Assembly (NCBI RefSeq): GCF_043290135.1
Contig: NC_134710.1
Location: forward strand, 251,584,092-251,648,091
Origin: Rhipicephalus microplus
Lineage: Eukaryota > Arthropoda > Arachnida > Ixodida > Ixodidae
Direction of reading: 5' to 3'
DNA length: 64,000 nt
Shown: positions 22,322-35,869 of the stretch, piece by piece
Position numbering within the stretch: position 1 is the first letter of the stretch
How the letters are laid out: each line of letters opens with the position of its first letter
Position numbers and translations under genes: made by a program
The notes under the pieces: generated by a model
The model's input: the letters and a program-made list of their open reading frames with translations, nothing else
What the model was told of the DNA's origin: nothing
Databases searched by the model: none

Positions 22322-22506
22322 AACGTGAAAGATATTTATAGGTGACAAGTTTATCTCTATTTCTTGCTTCTTTACATTGTTCACTGAACAGAAGAAAAAA
22401 GTACACGTCGCAATTGACATGGACCAACCTACTTCCAATGGGTACCAATAATACACGCGCATTGCCCCAATAGTGTTTCGTTCAACCGTTACTAGAAAAA
22501 GCCCAA

Positions 22507-22583
22507 TTTCAAAGCTCTGCCAGAGAGGTGGCCCCGTGGCGGTCACGAGAACTAGTGGCGCTGCTGTCAGATTTTGGTCCCGC
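22507..22583 (+). repeat. dispersed repeat D, copy 1
   Basis: This matches the minus strand of 27111-27189: both have caaagctc..ctgccag, a cgcgag/cacgag..aactagtggcgctgc core and tcagat.tt. It has no coding content. Confidence 0.6.
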
Positions 22584-22604
22584 GGCCCTGGGCACGCGTG
22601 TTGT

Positions 22605-22638
22605 GATCGGTGGCGGCGCACCAGCGCCGCGACCGATC
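22605..22638. repeat. 15-bp hairpin
   Basis: The arms gatcggtggcggcgc and gcgccgcgaccgatc pair with one mismatch around a 4-base loop. Confidence 0.8.
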
Positions 22639-22643
22639 ACAGC

Positions 22644-22692
22644 GAATACAGCGCACCATTGTGTGTGAATATGCGAATGGTGCGCTGTATTC
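22644..22692. repeat. perfect 17-bp hairpin
   Basis: The arm gaatacagcgcaccatt (22644-22660) is exactly reversed at 22676-22692, with a 15-base loop. Confidence 0.85.
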
Positions 22693-22750
22693 ACACGTCC
22701 CTTCTCAGACTGTTCTTGGGACTGTGTAGTTTCTTGTACTAAAACGCGTT

Positions 22751-22928
22751 TCATTTAACCATATGGTGTAGTAGCGCAAAATTGACGGGGACGAAGAGGA
22801 CAAGAAAACACGACACTCGCTACACTCGCAACTAATTTTTATTTCAGAAGCGAGTGTAGCGAGTGTCGTGTTTTCTTGTCCTCTTCGTCCCCGTCAATTT
22901 TGCGCTACTACACCATATGGTTAAATGA
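22751..22928. repeat. perfect 79-bp inverted repeat with 20-base loop
   Basis: Positions 22751-22829 and 22850-22928 are exact reverse complements without a single mismatch or gap. The arms contain gcgcaaaattgacgggg, acgaagaggacaagaaaac and actcgctacactcgc. The outer edges stop matching at 22750/22929. Weaker relatives occur at 33.7 and 55.5 kb, so this looks like a miniature hairpin family. Perfect arms mean a very recent origin, recent gene conversion, or an assembly foldback. Confidence 0.95.
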
Positions 22929-22929
22929 T

Positions 22930-23972
22930 GTCTCACCAACTAGCCCAGCTCTCAACCCTACTGAAAACGCGTTTGTTATGTATGAAGCGTAACGAGGAGG
23001 AGCAGATTTATCTCCAGTGGGGTACGCCGACATGCTTTGCGCAGGGCTCCAACAGTATTGACCGCAATAACGACTCCACTCGTTTATTTGATCGTTTATT
23101 CATTTATTTCTTTTCTTTGCAAACATGCTTACACATTAGCAAGTGTAAAGATAAAAGTTGCTATAATCAGCTTGAGAACTTCATATGCAAATCTCCCTGT
23201 CTTTTTCGGCGTGTAGTGATGGGCTAGCAGACGGACGATCATATGAAAATTTCCTGCCCAACTTTATGTGTTACCCGAAAGTTCATATTGTCGTGCAAAT
23301 TGAATTTATTATTATTACTATTATTAATATTATTATTATTATTAATATGCATGCGGTAGCAATTAGCAGATATGGCAGAGGTGACACCATATATGTATAT
23401 TGTGTATATTATTTGACATTTACAGGACACAAACAGAACAATTACAAAACTTGGACGGTGCTTGAGCTTCACCTTCAAGAGTAGACCATGATAGCGTAAT
23501 CGAGCCCTGCGCGAATCACCTTCTCAAGTACTAGCCTATCTTTGGTCTATGTGTATGCGTCATCCATGCCGTGACATACGTGCAACAATTGCGCGTGCAA
23601 CACTGGTCGTTCCCAACTGTCGTAGCATGTCTACTGCAAGTACAATTGATAAGGGCCAACTGCGTCATAACTGTTCTTTACGCTAATCAACAAAGGGCCA
23701 CGCGTGCGTACGGCAACACGCAGACATATATTTGAGCGCTCTGTGATGAGTGGGATTTTCAAACACTGCCTCGTCACACATTTTACGTGTTTAGACGCCT
23801 GGCTCGATTCTACGCTTCTACCACGTAATATTTCGTGCGTTAAACAGATTCCTGTTACTACACGAAGAAAAGAAATGTAGACATAAGGCCTCACGTTTTC
23901 GGTTACACAATATCAATGAGTACGTCTACTGCATGACATTAATATTGTTCTTTACCAAGTCAGTCTCGACCA
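22930..23972. other. spacer with (ATT)n tract
   Basis: A short ATT-rich microsatellite lies at 23308-23346. No gene is recognisable. Confidence 0.45.
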
Positions 23973-24170
23973 TTGGCGCGCCTCTGTGGTATAACACATG
24001 GTTGCCATGCAGACAGCCTGAATTCGATTCTCGTTCGTACTGAATTTTAGATTATTTAGTTTATTGATAGGCTTCTTTTTATGTCACAGACAAGATGGTA
24101 GTTTCTCGTTCACTACCGGAAACGCCAATAGTGACGCCGACACCGGAATTTCTGTGACATGACCACCATT
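23973..24170 (+). mobile_element. tRNA-derived SINE, third family
   Basis: The head has box-A-like cctctgtggtataacacatgg and box-B-like ctgaattcgattctcg. The body continues gcttctttttatgtcacaga, gccgacaccggaatttctgtgac. This fits a tick SINE I recall from its conserved body ending in a gacaccggaatttctg block. A related head (cagctctgtggtaaaatgc) is present at 29622 inside the insert in the RTE element. Confidence 0.6.
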
Positions 24171-24174
24171 GCGT

Positions 24175-26337
<2,163 letters not shown>

Positions 26338-27034
26338 AGTACAACAAAAAAAATGGCCCCGTATCTGCATGTTACACCGCAAATGTCGTCGAAAGACGAT
26401 AGTCTTGCACCTGGAGAGAGTGAACAAAACGTTTATTTGATGTTCTGCGCAAGAAAATCGGTGAATGGTATTCTGGTGGCGCTGCGTTAGAGTGCCTCGA
26501 GCGTGCAGCGGAGGCGAACGAGCGCGTAAAGTCACGTCACACGTGAGACATGAGCGCTATCTGGCAGTTATCTTGGAAAACGAAGCGCGCGCACCCTGCG
26601 CACCTGTCTCGGATGTGATAAGGTGTAGAACGCAAGGCGACGGGTAGGTGCCACCACCATGTCCTTTTAGCAAAGCGTGGAAACACTTGCCTTTTCGTGC
26701 AAGCGTTGTCTGCTCAGCGCAACGTGATAAACGCTACGGTCTTTAGAATTATTGATGTGTGCCTTTCTAGTAAGAGACACACAGAATATTGATGTGTTGT
26801 TATGGTGCCTCAGATATGCACAATATGTGCATTTTAATTGACAATCGCACAAGTATGAACACTAAACCTTGAGCAATATTGGTGGGTGCTGCGGATTGGG
26901 TTGGCTGTTTGGAATATCGCTCGGTCACTTTGGTACCGTTTAAGGTACCATTAGGGTGAACAAACAGACAAATGTACAGGCAGACCGACCAAAATTTTTC
27001 CGTCGAAGGTTCCCAAGAAAGACCATTGTCTTTC
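26338..27034. repeat. 700-bp dispersed repeat C, copy 2
   Basis: This is the direct-orientation counterpart of 7617-8312, with the same block order and many point differences and small indels. It diverges from copy 1 after the shared ccaagaaagac block. Confidence 0.8.
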
Positions 27035-27110
27035 AAAGTGGGCATAAGCAAAAGCGTGGCGGAACGCACGTTACGCCACCGTAGCAGACGATGCGCTGAG
27101 AGTAGCTCAA

Positions 27111-27189
27111 GATCTGACTGCAGCGCCACTAGTTCTCGCGACTGCCGCTTGGCCCACCCTCCTCCGCTGGCAGAGATACGGAGCTTTGA
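27111..27189 (-). repeat. dispersed repeat D, copy 2
   Basis: Reverse-complement partner of 22507-22583, sharing the gagaactagtggcgctgc core. Confidence 0.6.
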
Positions 27190-28313
27190 AAGTGAGTTTA
27201 TTCTAGTAACTTTGTTACGTCAGCACTCACCTTGCGAATGCTCTAGAGACGGTGGTGTTATTCAACAAAAAGTAATTAGCAATTGTTAGTAGTTTATCCA
27301 TGTTGCCGTGATTCTGTGTATTGTAATATTTAATATTGAGTCACACTCAAAATACCACCATATATTGTTACGCTTCGTATAGTCTTTTTGTTTTCTTATA
27401 TCGTGCTTTTAAATAGCGCCAGAAACCCCAACAAGGGGGCAATGATAGCGGGCATCCACGTGCCGTGCGTGCGTGAGCAACGCTCCCGAAAAGCGGTTTT
27501 AAACAAATAAATTATTACTCAACGACTGATGCCGCTAGAGTGAAAAAAAGCGGTGAGGCATGGTGGTTCACTGCTGTATGCCCCGAGTAAACAGTCATCT
27601 GACGCTGTATTCTGAAGCAGAACGTGCGTGCCAGCTTAAGGCCATGATTATTAAAGTGCGACTGAAACGAAGCTAAATAAATAAATGAATAAGGTACGTT
27701 GGTAATGATTGTTGCTACACAAATGACCGCTTTTTCGCTTACACGTTGCCACCAAGTGAGCGAGCAAATAAATGAAGTTAGTGTTTGTGATTCCTCCCAA
27801 CAGCGCGGTGGTCACGCACGCCCGAAAAGCGAAAAATAAAATAAAGTAAAATGAAACCCTAGGATGCGCTGACTTCATTACGTGGAAGCTCTTCGCCTTA
27901 TTTTTGGAACTTTGCGTCGCGACTTGGAAAGTGATAAACAACTATATTTTACAGAGAAAGTAGTGAGCTGGGGAAACAATTGAAAATGATGTTTTCAAGT
28001 GCTATGCACAATGTAACGATACAGGTTACAGAATGATACAAGTGTTGAATGAATAATGCATGACATCAAATAATTAGCTATGCAGAAATTTCAGGAAAGC
28101 TTCTGAAGTATAAAATGCTGTTGTTCCGTTTTCGTATCTCGTTACTCCAAACTTTTCAAACTGCTTTTTGGAGGCCTGTGTTCGTGCGTGTGTGCATGCC
28201 TACATGTGCGTGAATGTGTTCACGTGCGTGTGTGTGTGTAGCACATGACAGCCCTTAGAGAATGAAATAATAGATACCCATGCCTACAAACGGCGAGATC
28301 AACATATGTATAG
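27190..28313. other. spacer without recognised genes
   Basis: A (TG)n-like stretch lies near 28205-28240. Otherwise I see nothing. Confidence 0.35.
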
Positions 28314-28315
28314 AT

Positions 28316-28558
28316 TTGATTGATAAGTGCTTTTAACGTCCCAAAACCACCATATGATTATGGCAGATGCCGTAGAAGAGGGCTGCAGCTATTTTGACCA
28401 CCTGGGGATTGTTAACTTGCACCAAAATCTATGCACACGGGCCTACAATATTTTCGCCTCCATCAAAAATGCAGCCGCCACAGCCGCCGCAGCCGGCATT
28501 CGATTCCATGACCTGCGGGTCACCATCCAAGTACCTCAGCCATTAGACCACCGTGTCA
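28316..28558 (-). mobile_element. Ruka-type SINE, near full length
   Basis: It has the tail gattgataag, then cttttaacgtcccaaaacca, a diverged middle (gaagagggctgcagctattt), the gcacacgggcctacaatatt block and a head with a short expansion of gccgc units before gcattcgattcc. No clear TSD was found. Confidence 0.92.
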
Positions 28559-28639
28559 GGGAGAGATTAACATTGGATCTTACGCAGATATGTTCGTGAA
28601 CACAATGAACGATATTCTTACTATTATCATCCGAGAGTG

Positions 28640-29169
28640 GTAAATAGAAGTCGGAGGTACAGGCACTAGACAGGAGACAGACAAACTATTTCATGAGACA
28701 AGAAATCTCATTAAGAGATGACAAAGCATGAAAGCCTTCAATACAACCGACAAAATAGAGCTATTGGAGCTTTCAAAGTTGATCAATAGGCGTAAGGTAG
28801 CCGACATCAAAAGGTAGAAAATGGAGAGAATTGAGCAGGCTGTAAAAAAAGCGGCAAAAGCCTAAAAGCTGCGAAGGCAATTTTATGCATAGGCAAAATC
28901 AGATATATGCATTAGGGACAAGGGAGGCAATGCCATAACCAATATAAAAAGGATAGTTCAAGTGGCGAAAAGTTGTACAGAGAGGTGTACAAATGTCGGA
29001 ACAGTTAGGATGATATCGTAAGAAGCAATAATCACCAACAGAAATTCGACATCTTTGGAGTAACGACAGGGGAAGTAGGGAAAGCCCTAGAAATAATGCA
29101 AAAAAGGAAAGGCGCTGGTGAGGTGAAGGTAACAACGGACCTCCTGAAATATGGCGAAAATTGTGTTAA
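28640..29169 (+). pseudogene. RTE ORF2 fragment: linker and RT start
   Basis: Stop-interrupted frames carry RRQTNYFMRQEISLRDD, then ELSKLINRRKVADIK, RDKGGNAITNIKRIVQVAK, and KRKGAGEVKVTTDLLKYGEN. The last is the RTE/BovB-like RT entry motif (normally K.GKAPG.D...LLKYGG). Several frameshifts and stops are present. Confidence 0.65.
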
Positions 29170-30078
29170 AAAAGTCGGCAGATCCCAAGTACCTGCGAAT
29201 CGGTGTCATGGAAAGCAAGTGGAGTGAAGGTGACCGTGCTGCAATGTTTTTATTGAGCGACACGTCATAAAATGACGCTAAATGTATGTACCAGTGTTGC
29301 ATGCACAGACATACGTTGAAGAGTTGCAGATGTTAATATAAACAGCTGTTTGCACTTTCGCAACGATGCCAACTGGAACATACGTATTAACAACACCAGA
29401 AGCTAATATGAAGCGCTGATGCTCGTGAATATGCTTGCCCTGGACACTTTTACATAAATCAACTTCAGCGCATGGTAACTAACCACAATTGAAGTTAACC
29501 CGACGTGACGGCTGCATCAAAGGAGTATATAAGTAATGTTTATAAAAGTGGGTTTGCAGTACTGCAACCACTATTGATGTCTCGAAGATTGGCGTATATT
29601 TAAAAAGTAGTTCCGACACCTGGCGCAGCTCTGTGGTAAAATGCTTCATTGGGACACAGAATGCTTGGGTTTCACTCCAGCTAGGACCGTTGCATTCTAC
29701 CGATGTCGGGTATTTCTTAGCGCTCGCGTGTTAAAATTGCCAATGTGTGTTTTCGTCGTTCCATAGTAGATACGAAGTGTCAATCACCTGTGGCACATAC
29801 CTACATACCAGCGGCCCATACCGGTGTGTGGGTATGTGCTACTGTGTGGCGGGAAGTGTTTGACGACATACGCGACGAGATTGTCCCATTATTCATGTCT
29901 TGACCAGCACGTCTTATTTGTCGAACCATCTTAGCCTCCCATGCTAATTTTGGTGCACCCCAAGTCAAGGGGGTGACCACGAGAGCACCCAAACGTAAGC
30001 GGCTAGATAGATTGATAGGTATACGCTTAAAGTCACCGAAGTTCACTGAGAAATGCTTCGCTTTTAAAACTGGCCACC
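29170..30078. mobile_element. 0.9-kb insert with tRNA-like unit inside the RTE LINE
   Basis: RT coding similarity stops near 29170 and resumes with TNCLLTG at about 30079. The insert carries a tRNA-like unit at 29618-29690 (box-A-like gcgcagctctgtggtaaaat, box-B-like gggtttcactcc). It also contains the palindromic-looking stretch tacataccagcggcccataccggtgtgtgggta near 29802, and it ends in gttcactgagaaatgcttcgc plus cttttaaaa. I recall similar sequence as a common tick repeat. The edges are approximate and no TSD was found. Confidence 0.5.
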
Positions 30079-31104
<1,026 letters not shown>

Positions 31105-31106
31105 TA

Positions 31107-31997
31107 CAGGGCGCCCCAGATTTCTTTAGCCAAAGTTTAAAAATACGCCGACACACGCAATTATGACTCGACCAAATGCATTTTTCTGACTGTTGCCTGG
31201 AGTTAGACTTTATTGTGCACCTAAATATTGTTTAATCAGATATGTTTAACTAACTTTTGAAGGAACGAAGTTGGATAAAAAATGTCAATGAGAAAGTTGG
31301 AGATTGGTTTGCAAAACATTCGAATCGACAGTTTTGAACTTTATATCTGTTATTATTAGTGTTTTTCTGATACCTACAAATGCCTGCGAAATACAAAAAA
31401 AATACCACGTGACAAACCCACTGGCGTGCCTACGCGCGCCTTGATTCTGGTGCTTTGCAACGTTCCTCGTATGAACGATACGCTTCCCTCGCACCGGTTC
31501 ATGACAGTGATAAGCAGTAACAGTGGTTATCGCTTTTGTGGCCCATAGCAAAACATGTTCATCGCCAAGCCACCACCATTGTTGCGGCCATGTCGAGGCA
31601 GCGAAATTGGGCGAATACCATGGTCGTTCGTATGCAGAACGTTAGGGAACACTAAAATCATCGTGCGCACCTGCACGTGAGCGGGTTCGTCACTTGGTAG
31701 TTTTTTTTGTTTCGTGGGCATTTGTAGTTATCAGATAAACACTAATAATTAACAGATACAAAGCTCGAAAGTGTTTATTCGGACGTTTTGCAAACTAATC
31801 TACAACTTTTTCATTGAAAGTTGTTATCAATTTTGTTCCTTGAAAAGTTAGCTAATTAAACAGATCTAATTAGAGAATATTTCAGAACACAAAACTAGTT
31901 TGACTAACACTAGGCAATGGCCAGCAACATACATTTGGTCACGTCGTAATTGCGTGTGTCGGCATATTTTTAAACGCTGGCTAATGATAGCACCCTG
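31107..31997. mobile_element. 891-bp foldback DNA element with TA target duplication
   Basis: The left end CAGGGCGCCCCAGATTTC and right end ...gctaatgatagcaccctg are inverted copies. The inverted similarity extends almost to the centre (left arm about 31107-31540, right arm about 31560-31997), including ttaaaaata.gccgacacacgc and gtttgcaaaac. TA flanks both ends (31105-31106, 31998-31999). Deleting element plus one TA restores the LINE frame as KVYNSCILPVLIYG. A TA TSD suits Tc1/mariner-type mobility. No transposase is encoded. Confidence 0.85.
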
Positions 31998-32155
31998 TAT
32001 AACAGCTGCATATTGCCGGTACTTATCTATGGAGCAAAAACCTCGAGGCTTACGAAGAGCGTTCAGCTTCAAGGACGACAAAGCGAACGATGGAAAAGAA
32101 AATGATAGATGCAACCCTAAGAGACAAGAAGGAAGCTGAGTGGGTCAGGGAACCA
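31998..32155 (+). pseudogene. RTE ORF2 fragment: C-terminal region
   Basis: This resumes the LINE after the foldback element: NSCILPVLIYGAKTSRLTKS, then in a shifted frame ERKMIDATLRDKKEAEWVRE. This is the conserved C-terminal part of RTE ORF2 (V.P.LTYG.ETW...R..ERKM). It is cut off at 32156 by the next repeat. Confidence 0.8.
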
Positions 32156-32156
32156 C

Positions 32157-32622
32157 AGAGTTTCCTAAATATACACTAGAGAGAACTCTTGCACTAATGT
32201 ATATAGGAGTTGCAACGCACGGCGCTTCAGGTGGCTTCAGCGAGCATGGAAACGATGGGTGGTACACGGATTTGTCTAATCTTGGTCATTCTGGCTCCGT
32301 GCGTGTTCGTGTGACTTGAAGCTATTTTCTCGCAAAAAAACAAAACAAAAAACACCTATAGCTGTTTTTTTGTGTTCAGTGGTTTCGCTTCACCACCTTA
32401 TTTCTTTAAGCTTACCATTTCAAATCGTGTCACGAAGTTCAAAAGGGTTTGTTCTATTTTTTGAAACAAAATAAAAAGCAACAGTAAAGGATGCCACAAG
32501 TGCAATTTGCCGCGCACAAATACGAAGACTATAGGCAAATCTGCGCACTACCCATCATCTCCAAGGTCCCTGAACGATCACAGCGCCAGAGTCGTCTCTA
32601 GTTAATTTTAGGAAACTCTATG
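32157..32622. mobile_element. 466-bp imperfect foldback element
   Basis: The left end (agagtttcctaaatatacactagaga) reappears inverted at the right end (tctctagttaattttaggaaactct). A second matching block, gatgggtggtac..gatttg, is inverted at about 32525-32560. The arms are about 110-130 bp with gaps. It truncates the RTE LINE. No TSD is obvious. Confidence 0.65.
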
Positions 32623-33157
32623 CGAGGAACAAACCGGGGTAGCGCTGCCTCTATATTTTTTTTTCATTGCCTAGGCGAATGCTTTCTTCAGGCCGTCGAG
32701 CGAGCGCTCCGCGTCCGCTCGCCGCTGCCGCATGGCAGCGCTGCGTCAGTAGACAACGGGAAGTTGGCGCTGAACGACCACGTGTATAAGCTCACACTTT
32801 CATGTTTTTATGAAAGCTATTTGCATGCGTGGTTCCCCCGGCTTTCACGGGTACAGGGGGGATGAAAAGTAACACGAACATAGCGGCGCGCTGTTCTCAC
32901 CAGGCTCTGACTGTAGTTGCAACAACAAAAAGAATGCTATATGGTCTTTGTCACATGTATAACTCTGTCTTTTTATCAATCATACAGGCTGAAAACGCTT
33001 AAAAAATTGCGAAACAGAAATAAGAGGTAGATAGAGCATGTCCGCGTTTCTTTGCATGCGCACTGTAAGTATTCCACAGGCAGCCTGTCAGGCCATGCTA
33101 CCGGTTTGATATATTCATTCTAGTTTTACAGCATTCGCGTTTTATTTTCTCTTTCAA
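32623..33157. other. spacer, partly CpG-rich
   Basis: The stretch 32690-32775 is CG-dense (ccgtcgagcgagcgctccgc). No gene is recognised. Confidence 0.35.
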
Positions 33158-33172
33158 GCTATTTCTAGATTG

Positions 33173-33405
33173 ATAGATATGTGGGGTTTAACGTCCCAAA
33201 ACCACCATATGATTATGAGAGACGCCGTAGTGGAGGGCTCCGGAGATTTCGACCACGTGTGGTTCTTCAACGTGCACCCAAATCTGAGCGCACGGGCCTA
33301 CAAAATTTCCGCCTCTGTTGGAATTGCAGCCACCTCAGCCGGGATTCGATACGGCGACCTGCGGGTCAGTAGCCGAGTACCTTAGCCACTAGACCACCAC
33401 GGCGG
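33173..33405 (-). mobile_element. Ruka-type SINE, full length
   Basis: All family blocks are present from the tail (gatagatatgtggggtttaa) to the head (accaccacggcgg). Flanks GCTATTTCTAGATTG (33158-33172) and GCTACTTCAAGATTG (33406-33420) match at 13 of 15 positions, consistent with an ageing TSD. Confidence 0.95.
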
Positions 33406-33420
33406 GCTACTTCAAGATTG

Positions 33421-33957
33421 GACGCAGAAAGTATTTCGAACTTGACTAATGCAGCATTATCTAGTAAGACATTTATAATTACACACGAAACTCAACCTTT
33501 TCATTCTATCATTTATTTATTAGATCCTCCAACACCTCAAAATGAACATAGCCTACCACTACCTACAAACAAAATCATTTCAACGAGCCTTAAAAATAGA
33601 GGAGGCGCTTCCACTTCCCATTGAAATTCGCTCCTTCACATAGTGGTATTGAAATTTGGGCAAGTTGGTAACGGTTCATTTTTCAAGGTAAACAGCGCGA
33701 AAAATGAAGACAGAGAAGTAGGAAAACACAGGACGAGCACTAATTCGTGTTAATGATTATTACCACGTCTCTGCCCTCTGTCTCTGTTTCTGCTTCTTTG
33801 CCTTTTCTGATTTCGACGTTTTGTAGCTTTTATAGTTAACTGAGTGTGTACCAACTTGCCCGACAAGCAACGCTCCTGAACGCATAGTCAGGCCGATGAT
33901 CATCATGATGACATAGAATAAAAAGAACTGTAAGTTGGAGTTCCAGAATACGCTCCT
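33421..33957. other. spacer with hairpin-family fragment
   Basis: At about 33693-33740 the stretch acagcgcgaaaaatgaagac..aaacacaggacgagc resembles one arm of the hairpin at 22751. No gene is recognised. Confidence 0.4.
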
Positions 33958-34206
33958 GAAACCGCCATGATGGTCTAGTGGCTAAGGTACTCGGTTGCTG
34001 ACCCGCAATTCGCGGGATTGAATCCCGGCCACGGCGGCCGCGTTTACTGTTATTTTTGCTTGCGGCTTGTGTGCTTGAAGCCAGTGTACTCATATTTGGG
34101 TGCACGTTAAAGAACCCCAGGAATTCGAAACTTTCGGAGACCTCCATGACGGCATCCCTCATAATCATATGGTGGTTTCGGGGCGTCAAACCCTAACAAT
34201 AAATCA
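33958..34206 (+). mobile_element. Ruka-type SINE, full length, diverged
   Basis: The head has box A (tggtctagtggctaaggtac) and box B (gggattgaatcccgg), then a diverged middle (tgttatttttgcttgcgg), the tttgggtgcacgttaaagaa block, and a tail gtcaaaccctaacaataaatc. The middle region differs from other copies, so it may be a subfamily. Confidence 0.92.
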
Positions 34207-35561
34207 ATACATTTCTGAAAAAAAGAAGTAAGGGCTGTCTAAGAAAATATAATACGTTTCTTCCTTTCTTAGTTTAATATTGCAGTCCGACAAGAAGATA
34301 TCCACAAAGCACGTCGCTGACCTGCAACCGTGAAGTGTGCGCTGCATGAGCAACATTGGATAAGTGTAGACACATTATTACTTGAAAATTACCCAGGATT
34401 CTGCAATGAGACCCAGCAGGGGAAAAAAGTCGGTTGTGCAGTACAGGGTGGTCGAGTGGCTCTGTAGCACCAGAGGTAAAAACCGTGTTGGACAGGTAAC
34501 GATCCTCCGGCAGCCTTACGTGAGTACAATTTCCTGAGGTGTCAACCAGATGAATCCAGCGGCGTGCCTTCCGTCATTTCGTTTGAGGCACCAGAGCAAT
34601 AATTGAAGTTTTTTCAGGCACCACGCTAAAGGCACCCCCGGGATCTCGTCTTGAAGCGATAACCGATCAATATAGAGCTTTTGTGGCACATTTTTTTTCA
34701 AAACTGACAGACGAAATTGAAGGTCGGGATTAAGCACCCAAAAGTTATCCACCAAGAACGTTCGTGTTGAACACGCCCTCAAGCCTCACCTGAAACCATT
34801 TCTCAGTTATTGCATTCCCTTAGGGCAGCGCGTTTGAGTGCGAGCACATGTAGAATTTCGAGAAGCGAATAATGTTTTCAGCAAAAGTATACACAGAATA
34901 AATCTTCCGTTACCGCGCCTATTCAAATTATTCAACGGGAATCGACACTTTGAATCGTCAATTTTTGGATGTTGAGTTTTTTTCTGGTGCGCCCAGATCT
35001 TTCTAGTAATTAGTTAAGCCACTTACCTGTCAGAACCAAAAAGAATTTACCCGTTTTAGCAACATAGTGATTTTTGACAGACCTTTGCAAAAACGAATGG
35101 GCGTGTGTTGTTGAGAAAATGCACATGTCTGGCAGACTTCACAGAAGTGCATGCCCCTCGTGCTTATGCTACAGTAAAATTCAAGTTCTGTAATAAAAGG
35201 AACCTTTGCAAGTTTAATATCAAATTAAGATGTCAGCTTCGCAACTTGATGGTGCTGACGAGTAGTAGTTGCCAGAAATTTTTGCCAGCTATTTAATAGA
35301 GAGCTGTTGCTGAGAGTTAGCGAAAATATATTTCACAAAAAATATTTCGGAAGGTGCGCCGCAGCAAAACGTGTGTAGGTGGCCTTCTAAGCCAGTTTAC
35401 AGTAGCTTTGGTTTCGCTTGTATTGCTACATCAGACACAGCGCCGCATCTAGTCTCGCTATTCGCCCCTATGGCGTCACCACGCGCGCATAGATGCGCAC
35501 CAGCAGCACTGCACAAAAGCACGCACCGCTTGAAACTGTCTTGCAATCGCACTTAAAGTGA
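34207..35561. other. spacer without recognised genes
   Basis: At 34447-34500 a weak tRNA-like box A (gggtggtcgagtggctctg) has no matching B box. From about 35340 the sequence becomes richer in CG. I see no supportable exon. Confidence 0.35.
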
Positions 35562-35843
35562 ATGACGACGAGCTCAGAGTCCGAGGATGACAGCACCTCA
35601 TCTTCACGTTTTATGGCGATGATGAGTCAGCCTGAGACTTCCACAGCCATTCATGATTTTGTTTTGTTTACAGTCTCAAATTGCCTATTCCGCCGTAAGT
35701 GTTTAGCTGCTGACCTTTGTGCACGATCTTATAGCTACTTTAGTTATGGCGTGAGGTCCTCACGTCGTTGTTGCGTGGTATGCTGGCGCAGGCTGCAGGG
35801 CTTCTCCTCGGGAGAAGGCGACTGGAGCACATCCTGGCCCTGA
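35562..35843 (+). CDS. unrecognised ORF with Ser/Asp-rich start
   Basis: The frame begins MTTSSESEDDSTSSSRFMAM, an acidic serine-rich N terminus of the kind seen in nuclear proteins and some transposase-encoded proteins. It lies downstream of a moderately CG-rich stretch (35440-35500). A donor-like gcc/gtaagt occurs at about 35694, and an acceptor-like ttttgttttgtttacag at about 35655-35672, so the true coding part may be only the first 40 codons. The C-terminal half is Cys/Arg-rich and not convincing. I do not recognise a family. A second open segment ends MLAQAAGLLLGRRRLEHILA before a stop near 35860. Confidence 0.25.
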   Translation: MTTSSESEDDSTSSSRFMAMMSQPETSTAIHDFVLFTVSNCLFRRKCLAADLCARSYSYFSYGVRSSRRCCVVCWRRLQGFSSGEGDWSTSWP

Positions 35844-35869
35844 CTAAGGAGCAGCGCTAAACATTTTAG

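Noticed and set aside
23308..23346. (ATT)n tract as a regulatory element
   Set aside because: It is an ordinary short microsatellite with nothing around it.
34447..34510. Possible tRNA-Ser/Leu-like sequence (gggtggtcgagtggctctg)
   Set aside because: No B box or paired T stem follows.
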